This document shows, piece by piece, positions 54,578 to 64,000 of a DNA stretch of 64,000 nt; within the stretch, counting starts at the first letter, position 1; the number at the start of each line of letters is the position of its first letter. The notes below the pieces were generated by a model, which was given only the letters and a program-made list of their open reading frames with translations, ran no database searches and was not told the origin of the DNA. Both the position numbers and the translations under genes were made by a program. Source of the stretch: Sphingomonas glacialis (lineage in GTDB: Bacteria; Pseudomonadota; Alphaproteobacteria; Sphingomonadales; Sphingomonadaceae); the NCBI RefSeq assembly GCF_014653575.1, contig NZ_BNAQ01000002.1:62001-126000 (forward strand), in the 5' to 3' direction.

Positions 54578-55081
54578 TCAGGACGGAAGGCGCCAGACGA
54601 CATTGCGGTGCCAGGTCGCGGCAATCGGCGTGCCGTTCGCATCGCGCGCCGGGGCGAAGCGGGCACGGCTGCGGAGCGCCCGGCACGCGGCCTGGTCGAG
54701 CGACTCATGGCCGCTGCTCTCGCCGATGCGGCACGCGACCACGCTGCCCGTGGCGGCAATTTGGAGATCGACTCCTACCTTGCCCTGCTCGTTGCGGTGG
54801 AGCGCTGCGACAGGATAATCATCGGCGGTGATCCAACGCGCTGGATTTCCAACCGGAACCGGACCCTGCGGATCGGAGGCTTCCAAGTGCGCGGGCGACG
54901 CTGCGCGCCTGGTCGAATGCGCGGACTGCCTTGCCTGGACGCGCGACAGATCGGCGAGCGAATCGTCGGTCGAATCGCGTACCGATGCGATCGCGATGCT
55001 CAGCACCAGGATCCCAGCAACCCCCAGCACGCCGCAGACTGCGATCATCCAAGTTTCGTGGCGTTTCGCCCCCTCCGGCAT
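54578..55081 (-). CDS. TonB C-terminal-domain protein
   Basis: 167 residues from ATG 55079-55081, chosen because GGAGAGG precedes it closely. One membrane helix (MIAVCGVLGVAGILVLSIAIASV, ~12-34), a Ser/Arg-rich linker, then a TonB-C domain (PARWITADDYPVAALHRNEQGKVGVDLQIAATG...LDQAACRALRSRARFAPARD). Cys pair in SVVACRIGESSGHESLDQAACR. It lacks the Pro-rich linker of a true TonB, so it may be a TonB-like accessory. Divergent from argJ. Confidence 0.8.
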   Translation of the reverse strand: MPEGAKRHETWMIAVCGVLGVAGILVLSIAIASVRDSTDDSLADLSRVQARQSAHSTRRAASPAHLEASDPQGPVPVGNPARWITADDYPVAALHRNEQGKVGVDLQIAATGSVVACRIGESSGHESLDQAACRALRSRARFAPARDANGTPIAATWHRNVVWRLPS

Positions 55082-55254
55082 CGCGCCCTCTCCTTCTGTG
55101 TGCACGATCGCGGCATGGACTGGTCCAGCGACGCCATGGGACGATACGGGTAGTCAGGAGACGCGCCAATCCCCCGCTGGCCCGCTCAAGCACGCGCCGC
55201 CCTCCTCGGTGCCGACCCTTTGCGTCAGCGCGGCGGCGCATCTAAGAGCACAGC

Positions 55255-56481
55255 ATGACCAGCCCGCGCTCCCCGCTCGCCCGCCCCTTCCCGCTTTTGC
55301 CGCAAATTGCCGGCGTCACGCCGCATGTCGCGCGCGCCGGCTACAAGGCGTGGGAGCGCACCGACCTGACTTTCGTCACGCTCGATCCGGGCACCAGCGT
55401 CGCCGGCGTGCTGACGCAGAGCAAATGCCCTTCGCCCGAGGTCGAATGGTGCCGCGCCGCGCTCGTGCTCGGCCAGGCGCGCGCGATGGTGGTCAATGCC
55501 GGCAACGCCAACGCCTTCACCGGCGCGCGCGGCCGCGCTGCGGTCGAGGCGATCGCGGCACGCGCGGCGGGGCAGCTCGGCTGCCGGCCGTCGGATATCT
55601 TCGTCGCCTCGACCGGCGTGATCGGCGTGCCCTTGCCGATCGACAAGGCCGAGGCCGGGCTCGACGCTGCCTTCGCCGCCGCGCCGTGTACGTGGGAGGA
55701 GGCGACCAACACGATCGGCACGACCGACACCTTCGCAAAGGCAGCGATGACGACCGCGGTGGTCGACGGGCGTACCGTGACGCTCGTCGGCATCATCAAG
55801 GGTTCGGGGATGATCGCGCCCGACATGGCGACGATGCTCGGCTTCATCTTCACCGATGCGGCAGTCGAACCCGCCTTCCTCCAGGCGGCGCTCGGCGAAG
55901 CGAACCGCGCGAGCTTCTCGTGCATCACGGTCGATAGCGACACCTCGACCAGCGACAGCGTGCTCGCCTTCGCGACCGGCAAGGCGGGCAACACGCCGCT
56001 CGCCGACGCCGAGGATGCCGGCGCCGACGCCTTCCGCGCGGCACTGTCCGACCTGTGCCTCCAGCTCGCGCATCTCGTTGTCCGCGACGGCGAAGGCGCG
56101 ACCAAGTTCATCGAGATCGCGGTGACGGGGGCGGAAAGCGACGCCAGCGCGCGCACGATCGCGCTCAGCATCGCCAACTCGCCGCTGGTCAAGACCGCGA
56201 TCGCGGGAGAGGACGCCAATTGGGGCCGCGTCGTGATGGCGGTCGGCAAGGCCGGCGAACCCGCCGAGCGCGATCTCCTCGCGATCCGCTTCGGCGACAC
56301 GCAGGTGGCGCAAGGCGGCCTCGCGGTGGTCGGCTATGACGAGGCGCCGGTCGCGGCGCATCTCAAGGGGCAGGACATCGAGATCGGCGTCGACATCGGG
56401 CTGGGCGAAGGTCAGGCGACGGTATGGACGTGCGACCTGACGCACGGCTACATCTCGATCAACGCGGATTATCGCAGCTGA
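55255..56481 (+). CDS. argJ: Glutamate N-acetyltransferase / N-acetylglutamate synthase (bifunctional ornithine acetyltransferase)
   Basis: 408 residues. The autoprocessing site is MATML in KGSGMIAPDMATMLGFIFTDA, with T193 as the new N-terminal nucleophile. Other conserved parts: VVNAGNANAFTG, GVIGVPLPI, CITVDSDTSTSDSVL, and ANWGRVVMAVGKAGE. It recycles the acetyl group from N-acetylornithine to glutamate in arginine synthesis. Note that this window also has the arginine-degrading astB. A paired repeat follows the gene. Confidence 0.95.
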   Translation: MTSPRSPLARPFPLLPQIAGVTPHVARAGYKAWERTDLTFVTLDPGTSVAGVLTQSKCPSPEVEWCRAALVLGQARAMVVNAGNANAFTGARGRAAVEAIAARAAGQLGCRPSDIFVASTGVIGVPLPIDKAEAGLDAAFAAAPCTWEEATNTIGTTDTFAKAAMTTAVVDGRTVTLVGIIKGSGMIAPDMATMLGFIFTDAAVEPAFLQAALGEANRASFSCITVDSDTSTSDSVLAFATGKAGNTPLADAEDAGADAFRAALSDLCLQLAHLVVRDGEGATKFIEIAVTGAESDASARTIALSIANSPLVKTAIAGEDANWGRVVMAVGKAGEPAERDLLAIRFGDTQVAQGGLAVVGYDEAPVAAHLKGQDIEIGVDIGLGEGQATVWTCDLTHGYISINADYRS

Positions 56482-56499
56482 GTACTGCCCTTTACTGCT

Positions 56500-56596
56500 C
56501 CCCGGCGAAGGCCGGGGCCCAGTCGCGAAGGTCTTGATGGCGGGGGCGGTACACGACGATCATCCGCCCGCAACCGGGCCCCGGCCTTCGCCGGGG
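56500..56596. repeat. REPIN-like paired hairpin element, copy 3
   Basis: Arms 56500-56522 and 56574-56596, 23 bases each with one mismatch, same CCCCGGCGAAGGCCGGGG design and same 97-bp total as the copy at 16012. The core differs in sequence. It occupies the gap between argJ (stop 56481) and the GST gene (start 56637). Confidence 0.88.
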
Positions 56597-56636
56597 AGCA
56601 CCAACGATAAAAGAAAAACACACCAGGAGAGCCACG

Positions 56637-57542
56637 ATGTCCGAGATCATCCTCCACCATTATCCGCGCTCGCCGTATAGCGAGCTGCTGCGGATCGCGC
56701 TCGGCATCAAGGGCGCGGCCTGGCGCTCGGTGATCATCCCCGACATCGCGCCCAAGCCCGATCTCACCCCGCTCACCGGCGGCTATCGCAAGACGCCGGT
56801 GCTGCAGATCGGCGCCGACATCTATTGCGACACCGCGATCGCGATCGAGGCGATCGAGGCCGCACTGCCCGGCCCGAGCCTGTTCCCCGCCCCGCTCGGT
56901 CGCTTGCACGCGGTGCTCGCGCTGCAGGCGGGCGGCGCGACCTTCAGCCAGGCGGTCGGCTCTGCAATGGCGCCGTTCCTCGACCGCATCCCCGACGCGT
57001 TCTTCGAGGACCGCAAGAAACTGTTCGGCTTCGACCGCGACCGTATCGCCAAGGCCGCGCCGCATCTGCTCGCGCAATTCACCGGGTGGCTCGCGCGGCT
57101 CGACGACGCGCTGAGCGACGGGCGCGCGTTCCTCGGCGGCGACGCACCGGGCTATGCCGATTGCGCGGCGGCGATGAACCTGTGGTTCCACGGCAATTTC
57201 GGGATGAAGGACGCGCGCACCGCCCGATTGCCGCACCTCGCCGCGTGGTTCGAGCGCGTCACCGCCATCGGCCATGGTACGCCGACCGACCTCTCCGCGG
57301 CCGAAGCGCTCGTAATTGCGCGCGACGCCGAACCCACCGCGACCGAACTGGTCGAGCCCGACAGCGGCTTCACAGCGGGCCAGACCGTCACCGTTCGAAC
57401 CGAAGACCCGGGCGCAGATGCGGTAACCGGCGCGCTGGTGCGCCTGACACCGCGCGAGATCGTCGTGCTGCGCGAGGATCCGGACGTCGGGCGCGTCGCG
57501 GTGCATTTCCCGCGGATCGGGCAGATCCTGGCACCCGCCTGA
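56637..57542 (+). CDS. Glutathione S-transferase-family protein
   Basis: 301 residues with GGAG before ATG 56637. N-terminal thioredoxin-like domain (ILHHYPRSPYSELLRIALGIKG, KTPVLQIGADIYCDTAIAIEAIE), helical domain with DRKKLFGFDRDRIAKA and AWFERVTAIGHG. A C-terminal addition (EPDSGFTAGQTVTVRTEDPG...VHFPRIG) looks like a small beta domain not found in simple GSTs. Function likely detoxification or stress; substrate unknown. The stop is part of TGACGCGTCA shared with the convergent lipoprotein gene. Confidence 0.85.
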   Translation: MSEIILHHYPRSPYSELLRIALGIKGAAWRSVIIPDIAPKPDLTPLTGGYRKTPVLQIGADIYCDTAIAIEAIEAALPGPSLFPAPLGRLHAVLALQAGGATFSQAVGSAMAPFLDRIPDAFFEDRKKLFGFDRDRIAKAAPHLLAQFTGWLARLDDALSDGRAFLGGDAPGYADCAAAMNLWFHGNFGMKDARTARLPHLAAWFERVTAIGHGTPTDLSAAEALVIARDAEPTATELVEPDSGFTAGQTVTVRTEDPGADAVTGALVRLTPREIVVLREDPDVGRVAVHFPRIGQILAPA

Positions 57543-57546
57543 CGCG

Positions 57547-57939
57547 TCAGCGTCGCGGCTCGGGCGTCAACGTTACGTCGATCGGGTTGGGCTTGAGTTC
57601 GCGCAACGCGCCATTGCCGCGATCGACAAGGTAGCCGACCAGTCCCGTCGTCAGCGCACTACGGGCAGCGGCACCCGGCCGCTCGGTGTCGATGCTGCTC
57701 ACGGCAACCTCAAGCGGCTGATAGCCGGGCTTGCGGATCGTCGCGACGAAGCCGGTCTTGCGCTTGAGCCGCAGCGTGCACGGCGTGATGCACGCGGTCC
57801 CGAGCGACGTGCTGACCTCTGCCCCCGCCGGCTGCGAGCGCACATCCAGGCTTTGCGTCGTGCCGTGCGAGATCGTCGCGCACCCGCCGAGCAGGAGGAT
57901 CGCCGCCACGACCGCGGTCGCGCGCTTCGCCAGGATCAT
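57547..57939 (-). CDS. Small lipoprotein with PEGA-like domain
   Basis: 130 residues from ATG 57937-57939. Signal peptide with lipobox LLGGC (mature Cys anchors it to a membrane). Then QSLDVRSQPAGAEVSTSLGTACITPCTLRLKRKTGFVATIRKPGYQPLEV, a PEGA-type beta repeat, and a Gly/Ala helix. Function unknown; PEGA proteins are often surface or sensor related. Convergent with the GST gene. Confidence 0.85.
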   Translation of the reverse strand: MILAKRATAVVAAILLLGGCATISHGTTQSLDVRSQPAGAEVSTSLGTACITPCTLRLKRKTGFVATIRKPGYQPLEVAVSSIDTERPGAAARSALTTGLVGYLVDRGNGALRELKPNPIDVTLTPEPRR

Positions 57940-58039
57940 GATACGACTCCGCCAGCGCGCGAGGATCACGCGCTGGCGGGAAGATATGCAGAAAAGGCTA
58001 TCGCTTCAAAGCGCTAACAGCCTAACCCGCGATAGGATC

Positions 58040-58363
58040 TCAGGCGAGCTCGCCCTCGAGCCACGCCTTCAACCGGCCCTTGGGCTCGGCGCCGACCTTG
58101 GTCGCAGCAGGCGCGCCGTTCTTGAACAGGATCATCGTCGGAATCCCGCGCACGCCGAACTTGCCCGGCGCATCGGGATTGTCGTCGATGTTGAGCTTGG
58201 CGATCGTCACCTGCTCGCCGAGTTCCTCGGAGATTTCCTCGAGGCTCGGCCCGATCATCTTGCACGGGCCGCACCATTCCGCCCAGAAATCGACCAGCAC
58301 CGGGCCGGTTGCGTTGGTGACGTCGGCTTCCCAGCTCGCGTCGGTGATCTTCTTGGTCGCCAT
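58040..58363 (-). CDS. trxA: Thioredoxin
   Basis: 107 residues from ATG 58361-58363, AAGGAG upstream. The active site is WCGPCK (C31, C34) in [15 protein letters not shown], followed by [28 protein letters not shown] with the cis-Pro. General thiol-disulfide reductant of the cytoplasm. A promoter-like pair lies 26-54 bases upstream; addA ends 65 bases upstream. Confidence 0.95.
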   Translation of the reverse strand: MATKKITDASWEADVTNATGPVLVDFWAEWCGPCKMIGPSLEEISEELGEQVTIAKLNIDDNPDAPGKFGVRGIPTMILFKNGAPAATKVGAEPKGRLKAWLEGELA

Positions 58364-58388
58364 GGTGAAACTCCTTCGTGTGAACGCA

Positions 58389-58417
58389 GAGATAGGATGT
58401 GCGCCGGGTACACTCAA
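58389..58417 (-). promoter_or_regulatory. Candidate promoter of trxA
   Basis: On the minus strand TTGAGT (58412-58417) and TATCTC (58389-58394) are separated by 17 bases, giving a start near 58382 and a leader of about 20 bases to the ATG with a good ribosome binding site. Confidence 0.4.
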
Positions 58418-58428
58418 GCGCACGAACG

Positions 58429-61400
58429 TTAGCTTTGCTCCACCCTCGCGAAGCCTGGCTTGTGCGCGGCGAGCAGGTCGTCAGGCAACATGTGGAGCGT
58501 CGGCCCGCTGGTGTAGAGCAACGCCGCCTCGACGCGACGCTGCGGGAAGATCACCGCGAGCGCGGCGACATACGCCGCCATCTGCTTGAGGTGATAGGCG
58601 GGCACGTCGGCAAGCCCCGCCGGCACCGCGCGCCCGGTCTTGAAATCGACCACGCGGATCAGTTCGGGGGTCACCAACAGCCGATCGACCGTCCCCGACA
58701 CGACGAACCCGTCGGGCAATACCGCGGCGATCGGCGCCTCGGCGAGCGCGTTCGGGCCGAACAGCTCGGCCAGCGCCGGATCATCGAGCACTGCGAGCAC
58801 CGGCGCGATGATCCGCGCGCGGTCCTTGGCATCCTCGACCGCGCCCGCCTGCGCAAGCCAGCGATCCGCCGCCGCCGCCCGCAGCTCGGGCGCGACCGCG
58901 GGCAAGCGTTCGAACAGCGCATGGATCAACCGCCCGCGCTCGGCGGCGGCGCGCATCGTCGGCGTCGGCGGCGCATCGGCGACCGCGTCCTCGCCGAGCG
59001 ACGACGGCGCGAGCGGACGCGGCGGGCGGGCTTCCTGCGGTGCGGGGCGCAGCGCCCAGTCGGGGACGGGCTCGTGCGTCGCTGCCCCGCGCGCCGCGCG
59101 GCGATCGGGCGCGACGGGACGTTGCGGCTCGCGCCCGGCAAAGTCGCGCGCGCCCTCGCCCGCGATCCCGAGCGCGGCCATCGCGCGGTCGGCGGCGGCG
59201 TACCAGCTCTGCTCGGGCGCGATCCCTTGCGCGCGCGGGCCGACCGATCCGGCGATCACCAGCCGCTCCTCGGCGCGCGTCGCCGCGACGTAAAACAGCC
59301 GCCAATGCTCCTCGAGATCGCGCGCCGCGGTTTCCTCGACCAGCACGGCGAGCGGCCCGGTCGCCTCGCCCTTGCGCGGGCGGATCACCGGCAGTTCGTT
59401 CGCCATGTCGCCCGCGCGCCAGTTGAGCGTCGAACGCGGCGAGCGCGTCGGATCGACCGCCGCATCGGCGAGGATCACCAGCGGCGCCTGCAGCCCCTTC
59501 GCCCCATGCGCCGTCATCACCCGCACCGCATCGAGCGGCGCGGACGGATCGCGCTTGATCTCGACCTCACCGCGATCGAACCAGTCGAGGAAGCGCTGCA
59601 GCGACGGCGTGCCGAGCGATTCGAAATCGAGCGCGGCGCTGAGCAGTTCCTCGATCGGATCGCGCGCTTCCTGCCCCAGCCGCCGCACGAGATTGCGCCG
59701 CGCGCCGAGCGGGCCCGACAGCAGCTCCTCGAGGAACTGGTACGGCGTTGCAATATCGGCGCGCGCGAGCATCGCGAACAGCGGCGCGATGTCGTCGCGC
59801 GGTTCGGTCACCGAGATATGCCGCCACAAGCTGCCGGTGCGCGGCGGTGCCGCCAGCATCAGCCGCTCCTGGCTCCATCCGATCAGCGGCGAGACCAGCA
59901 AGGCGGCAAGCGACAGATCGTCCGCCGGCTGCAGCACGAAGCGGATCGCGGCGAGCAGATCCTGCACCGACAGCGGCGCGTTGAGCCGCAATCGATCCAC
60001 GCCCGCGACCGGCACGCCCTCGGCATAGAGCCGCGCGACGATCAGCGAGGCGAGCTCGCCGCGGCGCTTGACGAGGATCATGATGTCCTCGGGCCGCAGC
60101 GTGCGCCCCTTGCTCTCGAGCATCAACGTGCCAATCCACCCCTTGATCGTCCGCGCGATCTGGCGCGCGAGTTCGCGCGTCGAATCGGAGATCCAGCTCT
60201 CCTCGTCCTCGTCGCTTCCGCCCGCGACGACGAGCGGCCACAGCGTGACGGTGCCAGGGCCCGGCACTTCGCTCGCATGCACCTCGCGGTCGGCGATCGC
60301 GCCCAATCCGGGCTCGGGCAGCGCCTCGATCGCGGCATCGACGAATTCGAGCACGGGCCGCGTCGAGCGGAACGATTGCGTCAGCGACAGCCGGTGCCAC
60401 GGTCGCGCGCGCATCGTGCCGGTCTGGCGGCGCTGCTCGTCATCGGCCTCCCACGCATCGCGAGCCAAGGTACCGAGCTTCTTTTCGGCGGCGGCGAAGT
60501 AAAGCGGGTGCGTCCCCTGGAAGCCGAAGATCGCCTGCTTGAAATCGCCGACGGTGAACAGCGTGCGGACGCGCGCATCCTGCGCGCCCTCGCCCGCGAA
60601 GAACTCCTCGACCAGCGCGTGGATGATCGCCCACTGCGCGGGATTGGTGTCCTGCGCCTCGTCGATCAGCACATGGTCGGTCGCCTGGTCGAGCTTGTAG
60701 CGCACCCATTCGCCCATGCCGGGCTGGCCGAGCAGGCTGATCGTCGCGCGGATCAGATCATCAAAATCGACCGCACCGAGCCGCCGCTTCGCGCGCTCAT
60801 ATGTGACCGCATAATCGCGCCCGACCGACAGCGCGTCGGCGAGCAAGTCGGCATAAGCCGCGCGCTCGCGCAGGCCCAACAGATGCGCGCAGGCCTCGCC
60901 GATCTCGATCGCGAGATCGGCATACTCCGAATCGGCGGCGAGCAGCTTGGGCGAATATTTGCGCGGCTCGCGCTTCGCGGTGAAGGGTACACCAATCAGA
61001 TCGCCGAGCATCTGGGCGCGCATCGCGGGGTCGGCCTCGACCCAGCATTCGGCGACATCGGCATGGTTTCCGCCTGTCGCGGTGCCCCAAGCACGGTTGG
61101 CGGCCGCGACCCGCGCGACCGAGTCGACATCGAACGCGTCATCGCTGCATGCGGCGGTGATCTCCGCCTCGATCTCGCCTTGCGGCAAATCGAGCGCGCG
61201 GCGGATGAAGGGCCGCACGCCCTCCCCCATCGGCAGCTCGGCCATCGCCGCGGGCGCGCGGGCGCAGGCGAGCAGGAACTTCTCCGCCTCGCCCTCGCCA
61301 AGCCGCAAGCTCAGCGCGCCAACCGTCGCGACGGGCGCCTCGCGCCCTTCGGTCTCGGCAGCGACGAGCATCTCGGCGAGCGCATCGCGCGCCATCACCG

Positions 61401-61875
61401 CTTCCTCGCGCGCCTCGATCGGACGGAAGCCGGGGACGAGCCCCGCCTCGACCGGGAAGGCGGCGAGCAGGCTCTGGCAGAAGCCGTGGATCGTCTGGAT
61501 GCGGATCCCGCCGCCCGGCGAATCGAGCACGCGCGCGAACAGCGTGCGTGCTCGCGCGCGGAGCGCCGGCGACGGATCCTCGCCGAGCGCCTGCAGGTCG
61601 GAGACGAGCTCGGGCTCGGGCATCCGCACCCAGGCGGCGAGCCGATCGCCGATCCGGCCTGCCATCTCGGCAGCGCCCGCCTTGGTAAAGGTGAGACACA
61701 GGATCGCGCCGGGATCGACGCCGGTGAGGAGCAGCCGGAACACGCGCGCGGTGAGCACTTGCGTCTTGCCGGTGCCCGCGGACGCGGAGAGCCAGACGTG
61801 CCCGCCGGGGTCGCTGGCGCGCGCCTGCTGGTCCTTGAGGATCGGAAGCGGGCGGTGGGTGTGGGGAGCGCTCAT
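58429..61875 (-). CDS. addA: AddA, helicase-nuclease subunit of the double-strand break repair complex
   Basis: 1148 residues. UvrD-type helicase: Walker [10 protein letters not shown] at about 30-38, motif [62 protein letters not shown]. The C-terminal RecB-like nuclease has VVDFKTG. AddAB processes DNA ends for RecA in alphaproteobacteria. It is downstream of addB, with a paired repeat in the 150-base gap, and upstream of trxA. Confidence 0.94.
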   Translation of the reverse strand: MSAPHTHRPLPILKDQQARASDPGGHVWLSASAGTGKTQVLTARVFRLLLTGVDPGAILCLTFTKAGAAEMAGRIGDRLAAWVRMPEPELVSDLQALGEDPSPALRARARTLFARVLDSPGGGIRIQTIHGFCQSLLAAFPVEAGLVPGFRPIEAREEAVMARDALAEMLVAAETEGREAPVATVGALSLRLGEGEAEKFLLACARAPAAMAELPMGEGVRPFIRRALDLPQGEIEAEITAACSDDAFDVDSVARVAAANRAWGTATGGNHADVAECWVEADPAMRAQMLGDLIGVPFTAKREPRKYSPKLLAADSEYADLAIEIGEACAHLLGLRERAAYADLLADALSVGRDYAVTYERAKRRLGAVDFDDLIRATISLLGQPGMGEWVRYKLDQATDHVLIDEAQDTNPAQWAIIHALVEEFFAGEGAQDARVRTLFTVGDFKQAIFGFQGTHPLYFAAAEKKLGTLARDAWEADDEQRRQTGTMRARPWHRLSLTQSFRSTRPVLEFVDAAIEALPEPGLGAIADREVHASEVPGPGTVTLWPLVVAGGSDEDEESWISDSTRELARQIARTIKGWIGTLMLESKGRTLRPEDIMILVKRRGELASLIVARLYAEGVPVAGVDRLRLNAPLSVQDLLAAIRFVLQPADDLSLAALLVSPLIGWSQERLMLAAPPRTGSLWRHISVTEPRDDIAPLFAMLARADIATPYQFLEELLSGPLGARRNLVRRLGQEARDPIEELLSAALDFESLGTPSLQRFLDWFDRGEVEIKRDPSAPLDAVRVMTAHGAKGLQAPLVILADAAVDPTRSPRSTLNWRAGDMANELPVIRPRKGEATGPLAVLVEETAARDLEEHWRLFYVAATRAEERLVIAGSVGPRAQGIAPEQSWYAAADRAMAALGIAGEGARDFAGREPQRPVAPDRRAARGAATHEPVPDWALRPAPQEARPPRPLAPSSLGEDAVADAPPTPTMRAAAERGRLIHALFERLPAVAPELRAAAADRWLAQAGAVEDAKDRARIIAPVLAVLDDPALAELFGPNALAEAPIAAVLPDGFVVSGTVDRLLVTPELIRVVDFKTGRAVPAGLADVPAYHLKQMAAYVAALAVIFPQRRVEAALLYTSGPTLHMLPDDLLAAHKPGFARVEQS

Positions 61876-61880
61876 TTAAA

Positions 61881-61992
61881 TCCTCCCCTCCCTGAAAGGG
61901 AGGGGATCGAGGGGTGGGTTGCTCTCAGGAGAAACGCAACGCCAGCCACGGGCCAACCCACCCCCAGCCCCTCCCTTTCAGGGAGGGGAGGA
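61881..61992. repeat. REPIN-like paired hairpin element (CCTCCCCTCCCTG type) between addB and addA
   Basis: Left arm from 61881 (TCCTCCCCTCCCTGAAAGGG, then AGGGG and GGGGTGGGTT) and right arm 61955-61992 (AACCCACCCCC..., ending AGGGAGGGGAGGA) are inverted copies, each with a hairpin CCCTCCCTGAAAGGGAGGGG-like. It is related to the element at 34656 and to the half hairpin at 30315. It lies between the addB stop and the addA start, on a transcript likely shared by both. Confidence 0.85.
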
Positions 61993-62025
61993 AAAAGGTT
62001 CGGGAAGAGAAGACGACGGCCGAGC

Positions 62026-64000
62026 TCACTCACGCCCATACCATTCGTCCCGCCGCATCAATTGGTCATACTCGGCATAGGGCGCATATTCCGGATGCAA
62101 CTTCGCCTCGAACGCGCGCATCCCCGTCAGCCAGTCCGCAGCCGCAGCCGAAAAATGCCCCGCCGCAACGCCCGTGAAATCCTCGGGCAAAACCTTGTCG
62201 CCCTTCCCCGCCGCATCGACCGGCGAAGTCACATACCCGAACGCATCGCCCTTCTTCGACAGCGACCAATATTCGAACCCGCGCGCCTTGCCGGCAATCG
62301 CATCGAACCCGTCGTGCTCGGCGATCAGCCCGAGCAACCCAAGCTGCAGACTGAACCCCTCGCGCACCGCTGCCGGCGATGGCGGCTTGCCGGTCTTGTA
62401 ATCGATGACCGCGAGCGTCCCGTCGGCCAACCGATCGATCCGATCGAACTTGCCCGTCAGCATCACCCCCGCGAGCGACACCGCCCCCGATTGCTCGACC
62501 GCGAGCACTTGCCGCCCCTCATCGAGGTTCCGCCCCATCTGCGCGACGATCCAGTCGATCGCCTCCATCAGCCGCGGCTTCCACAGCGCGCGCTGCATCG
62601 GATGCGCGCCTTCGAACATCGCGAGCGCCCGCGTATGTAGGCGGTCAAGCGCGCAGCCGTCATCCTTCGCCCAGCGCTCGAGAATGTCGTGGACCGCGGT
62701 CCCCCGCCACGCAGCACTCGGATCGGCATCGACCGGATCGAGCGGCGCGAGCCCCAGGATGCGCTTGGCGTAGAAAGCGTACGGGTCGGCTTTGAGCCGG
62801 TCGACATCGGTCACCGCGATCTTCTCGGGCCGGCGCTCGGCCGGCGGCACTGGCGCGGGCTGCTGGGCGGGCTCATGCACCCCCGGATCGTCGAGCGCGC
62901 GCGTCCAGCCCTCGAGCGCAGTCGCACGCTCGAACCGCTCGCCCGCCAACGCCTGCAACCGCAGCCAGAAGCGCGACGCGATCGCGGGCTGCGTCCCCCC
63001 GCGCCGCGCGCGCGTGATTAGCGCGGTCGGCGCGCCGAGCGCCTGCGCGAGATCATGCGCCGCCAGGCCGACACCACGATCGAGCCCTGGAAGCCCGAGC
63101 TCGGCGCGGATCCGCGGCGCCAACCACGGATCGGGCGCGGGCAGGCCCGGCCACGTCCCTTCGTTGAGCCCGCCGAGGATCATGATGTCGGCGGTCTGCA
63201 GCCGCGCCTCGATCAAGCCATAGATCGCGAGGCGCGGATGCTCGCCCTGGCGCGAGCGCACCGCGACTTCATCCATCAGCGTCTTGAGCAACGGCGCGAG
63301 GCTCGCCGGGTCGATCGTCGGCGGGCCGTGGCCAGCATGCGCCTCGGCCTCGTTGAGCAATTCCGCCGCCGCGCGCCCGTTGGGGCCCGACCACAAGGCA
63401 TCGCCGCACAGCGCCTGCGCGGTCGTGCGCAGCGCCTCAAGCACCGCACCGAGCGGCTGGGCGCCATGCGCAAAGACACGTTCGATCGGTGCGAGCAATG
63501 CGCGCGCCTCGGGCCACCATTCGAGCGCAGCGCGCGCGTGCCGCGCCTCGCGCAGATGCGCGTCGATCCCCGCCAGCCCCGCCGCCGGCCGCGGCCCGCG
63601 CAACGCGCGGTCGAGCGCCCGCACCCCCGACAGCCACGCCGCACGCGGCGCTCCGCTGCGCACCAGCGGATGCTTGAGCAGCGTCAACAAGGCGAGCGGC
63701 GCAAACCGCTGCGTCGCCGCCTCGGCCAGCGCGGTGAGCAAGGTCCCAGGCGGCAGGATCGACAGCGGTCGCCCCGCAGAATCATCGACGGTGATCCCCC
63801 ACCGCTGGAGATGCGCGGCAACACGCCGCGCCAGCCCACGATCGGGCGTAATCAGCGCCGCGGTCCGCGTGCCGATCAGCTCGCCCGCCTCGGGCTCGAG
63901 CGCAGCGCGCAGCGCGAGCGCGATCGCCTGCGCCTCCTCGCCCGGCGTCGCGAGCTCGGCGGCGGAAATTCCCGCCAAGCGGCGCTGCTCGGGACCAAGA
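62026..64000 (-). CDS. addB: AddB, C-terminal part (cut by window edge)
   Basis: About 658 residues visible to the window edge; the frame is open to the last base, so the N-terminus is outside. Inactive helicase-like parts (MILGGLNEGTWPGLPAPDPWL) followed by a RecB-type nuclease: AWRGTAVHDILERWAK, GKFDRIDRLADGTLAVIDYKTGKPP, SLQLGLLGL. It lacks the C-terminal cysteine cluster that holds a 4Fe-4S in Bacillus AddB; the end is MRRDEWYGRE. Partner of AddA. Confidence 0.92.
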   Translation of the reverse strand, partial: LGPEQRRLAGISAAELATPGEEAQAIALALRAALEPEAGELIGTRTAALITPDRGLARRVAAHLQRWGITVDDSAGRPLSILPPGTLLTALAEAATQRFAPLALLTLLKHPLVRSGAPRAAWLSGVRALDRALRGPRPAAGLAGIDAHLREARHARAALEWWPEARALLAPIERVFAHGAQPLGAVLEALRTTAQALCGDALWSGPNGRAAAELLNEAEAHAGHGPPTIDPASLAPLLKTLMDEVAVRSRQGEHPRLAIYGLIEARLQTADIMILGGLNEGTWPGLPAPDPWLAPRIRAELGLPGLDRGVGLAAHDLAQALGAPTALITRARRGGTQPAIASRFWLRLQALAGERFERATALEGWTRALDDPGVHEPAQQPAPVPPAERRPEKIAVTDVDRLKADPYAFYAKRILGLAPLDPVDADPSAAWRGTAVHDILERWAKDDGCALDRLHTRALAMFEGAHPMQRALWKPRLMEAIDWIVAQMGRNLDEGRQVLAVEQSGAVSLAGVMLTGKFDRIDRLADGTLAVIDYKTGKPPSPAAVREGFSLQLGLLGLIAEHDGFDAIAGKARGFEYWSLSKKGDAFGYVTSPVDAAGKGDKVLPEDFTGVAAGHFSAAAADWLTGMRAFEAKLHPEYAPYAEYDQLMRRDEWYGRE

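Noticed and set aside
58399..62640. 1413-codon plus-strand open frame
   Set aside because: Very long, but it runs antisense to AddA and AddB, whose motifs are complete; its protein is low-complexity Arg/His/Ala and has no domain.

Overview
The window is about two-thirds G+C. It reads as chromosome of a free-living alphaproteobacterium, most likely order Sphingomonadales (Sphingomonas or a close relative). The evidence is gene content and protein style: two TonB-dependent receptors (one next to a TPR-sulfotransferase), a short SufD with SufT inside one suf operon, alphaproteobacterial AddAB, RpoH beside RluD, and a secA-argJ-trxA-addAB neighbourhood. I saw no prophage, transposase, CRISPR array, tRNA or rRNA gene. 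No gene-free stretch exceeds 300 bases. The longest are 10103-10399 (AT-rich divergent promoter region), 41532-41791 (small-RNA candidate with terminator) and 51007-51189 (nothing recognisable).

Layout. 1-5.3 kb: minus-strand LysR regulator, an AceE/MdeB-like thiamine-diphosphate enzyme and the start of astB (arginine succinyltransferase pathway), divergent from a spinster-like MFS transporter. 5.4-13.3 kb: TonB-dependent receptor and TPR-sulfotransferase (minus), divergent from a membrane histidine kinase, a FixJ-type regulator and a tiny protein resembling half of a kinase dimerisation domain. 13.4-19.6 kb: large catalase KatE, an unknown helical protein, an AsmA-family protein and an aldo/keto reductase. 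19.8-22.8 kb: bioF-bioD-bioA with ATGA overlaps and no bioB. 22.9-27.2 kb: ferric-siderophore receptor with DUF3649, PepSY-TM and DUF3325 membrane genes, one iron-uptake operon. 27.2-34.2 kb: ferredoxin-reductase-like flavoprotein, haloacid-type HAD hydrolase and hisC, DEAD-box helicase, a HicAB toxin-antitoxin pair with an overlapping third gene, and a HI0933-type flavoprotein.

34.3-40.6 kb holds a complete suf iron-sulfur operon on the minus strand: sufR-sufB-(unknown)-sufC-(unknown)-sufD-sufS-sufT-sufA. Most stops and starts overlap by 1-4 bases. It starts at an Rrf2 regulator whose promoter carries a small dyad. 40.7-48.9 kb: AraC regulator, pyrD, gamma-glutamyltransferase, acyl-CoA ligase, JAMM protease, pseudouridine synthase and rpoH. 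48.9-64 kb: a flavin amine oxidase, mtgA, secA, a TonB-C protein, argJ, a GST-like protein, a lipoprotein, trxA, addA and the 3' part of addB.

The most striking feature is a set of paired hairpin repeats resembling REPINs (REP doublets), six full elements and a possible half copy. They lie mostly between genes. One copy at 49049-49147 lies inside the amine oxidase gene: it is exactly 99 bp, keeps the frame and adds 33 codons, whereas its two intergenic sisters are 97 bp. Other points of interest are the stand-alone DHp-like gene after a two-component pair, the two unrelated small genes inside the suf operon, the three-gene hicA-hicB-x unit, and a candidate small RNA with a strong terminator upstream of the AraC gene.
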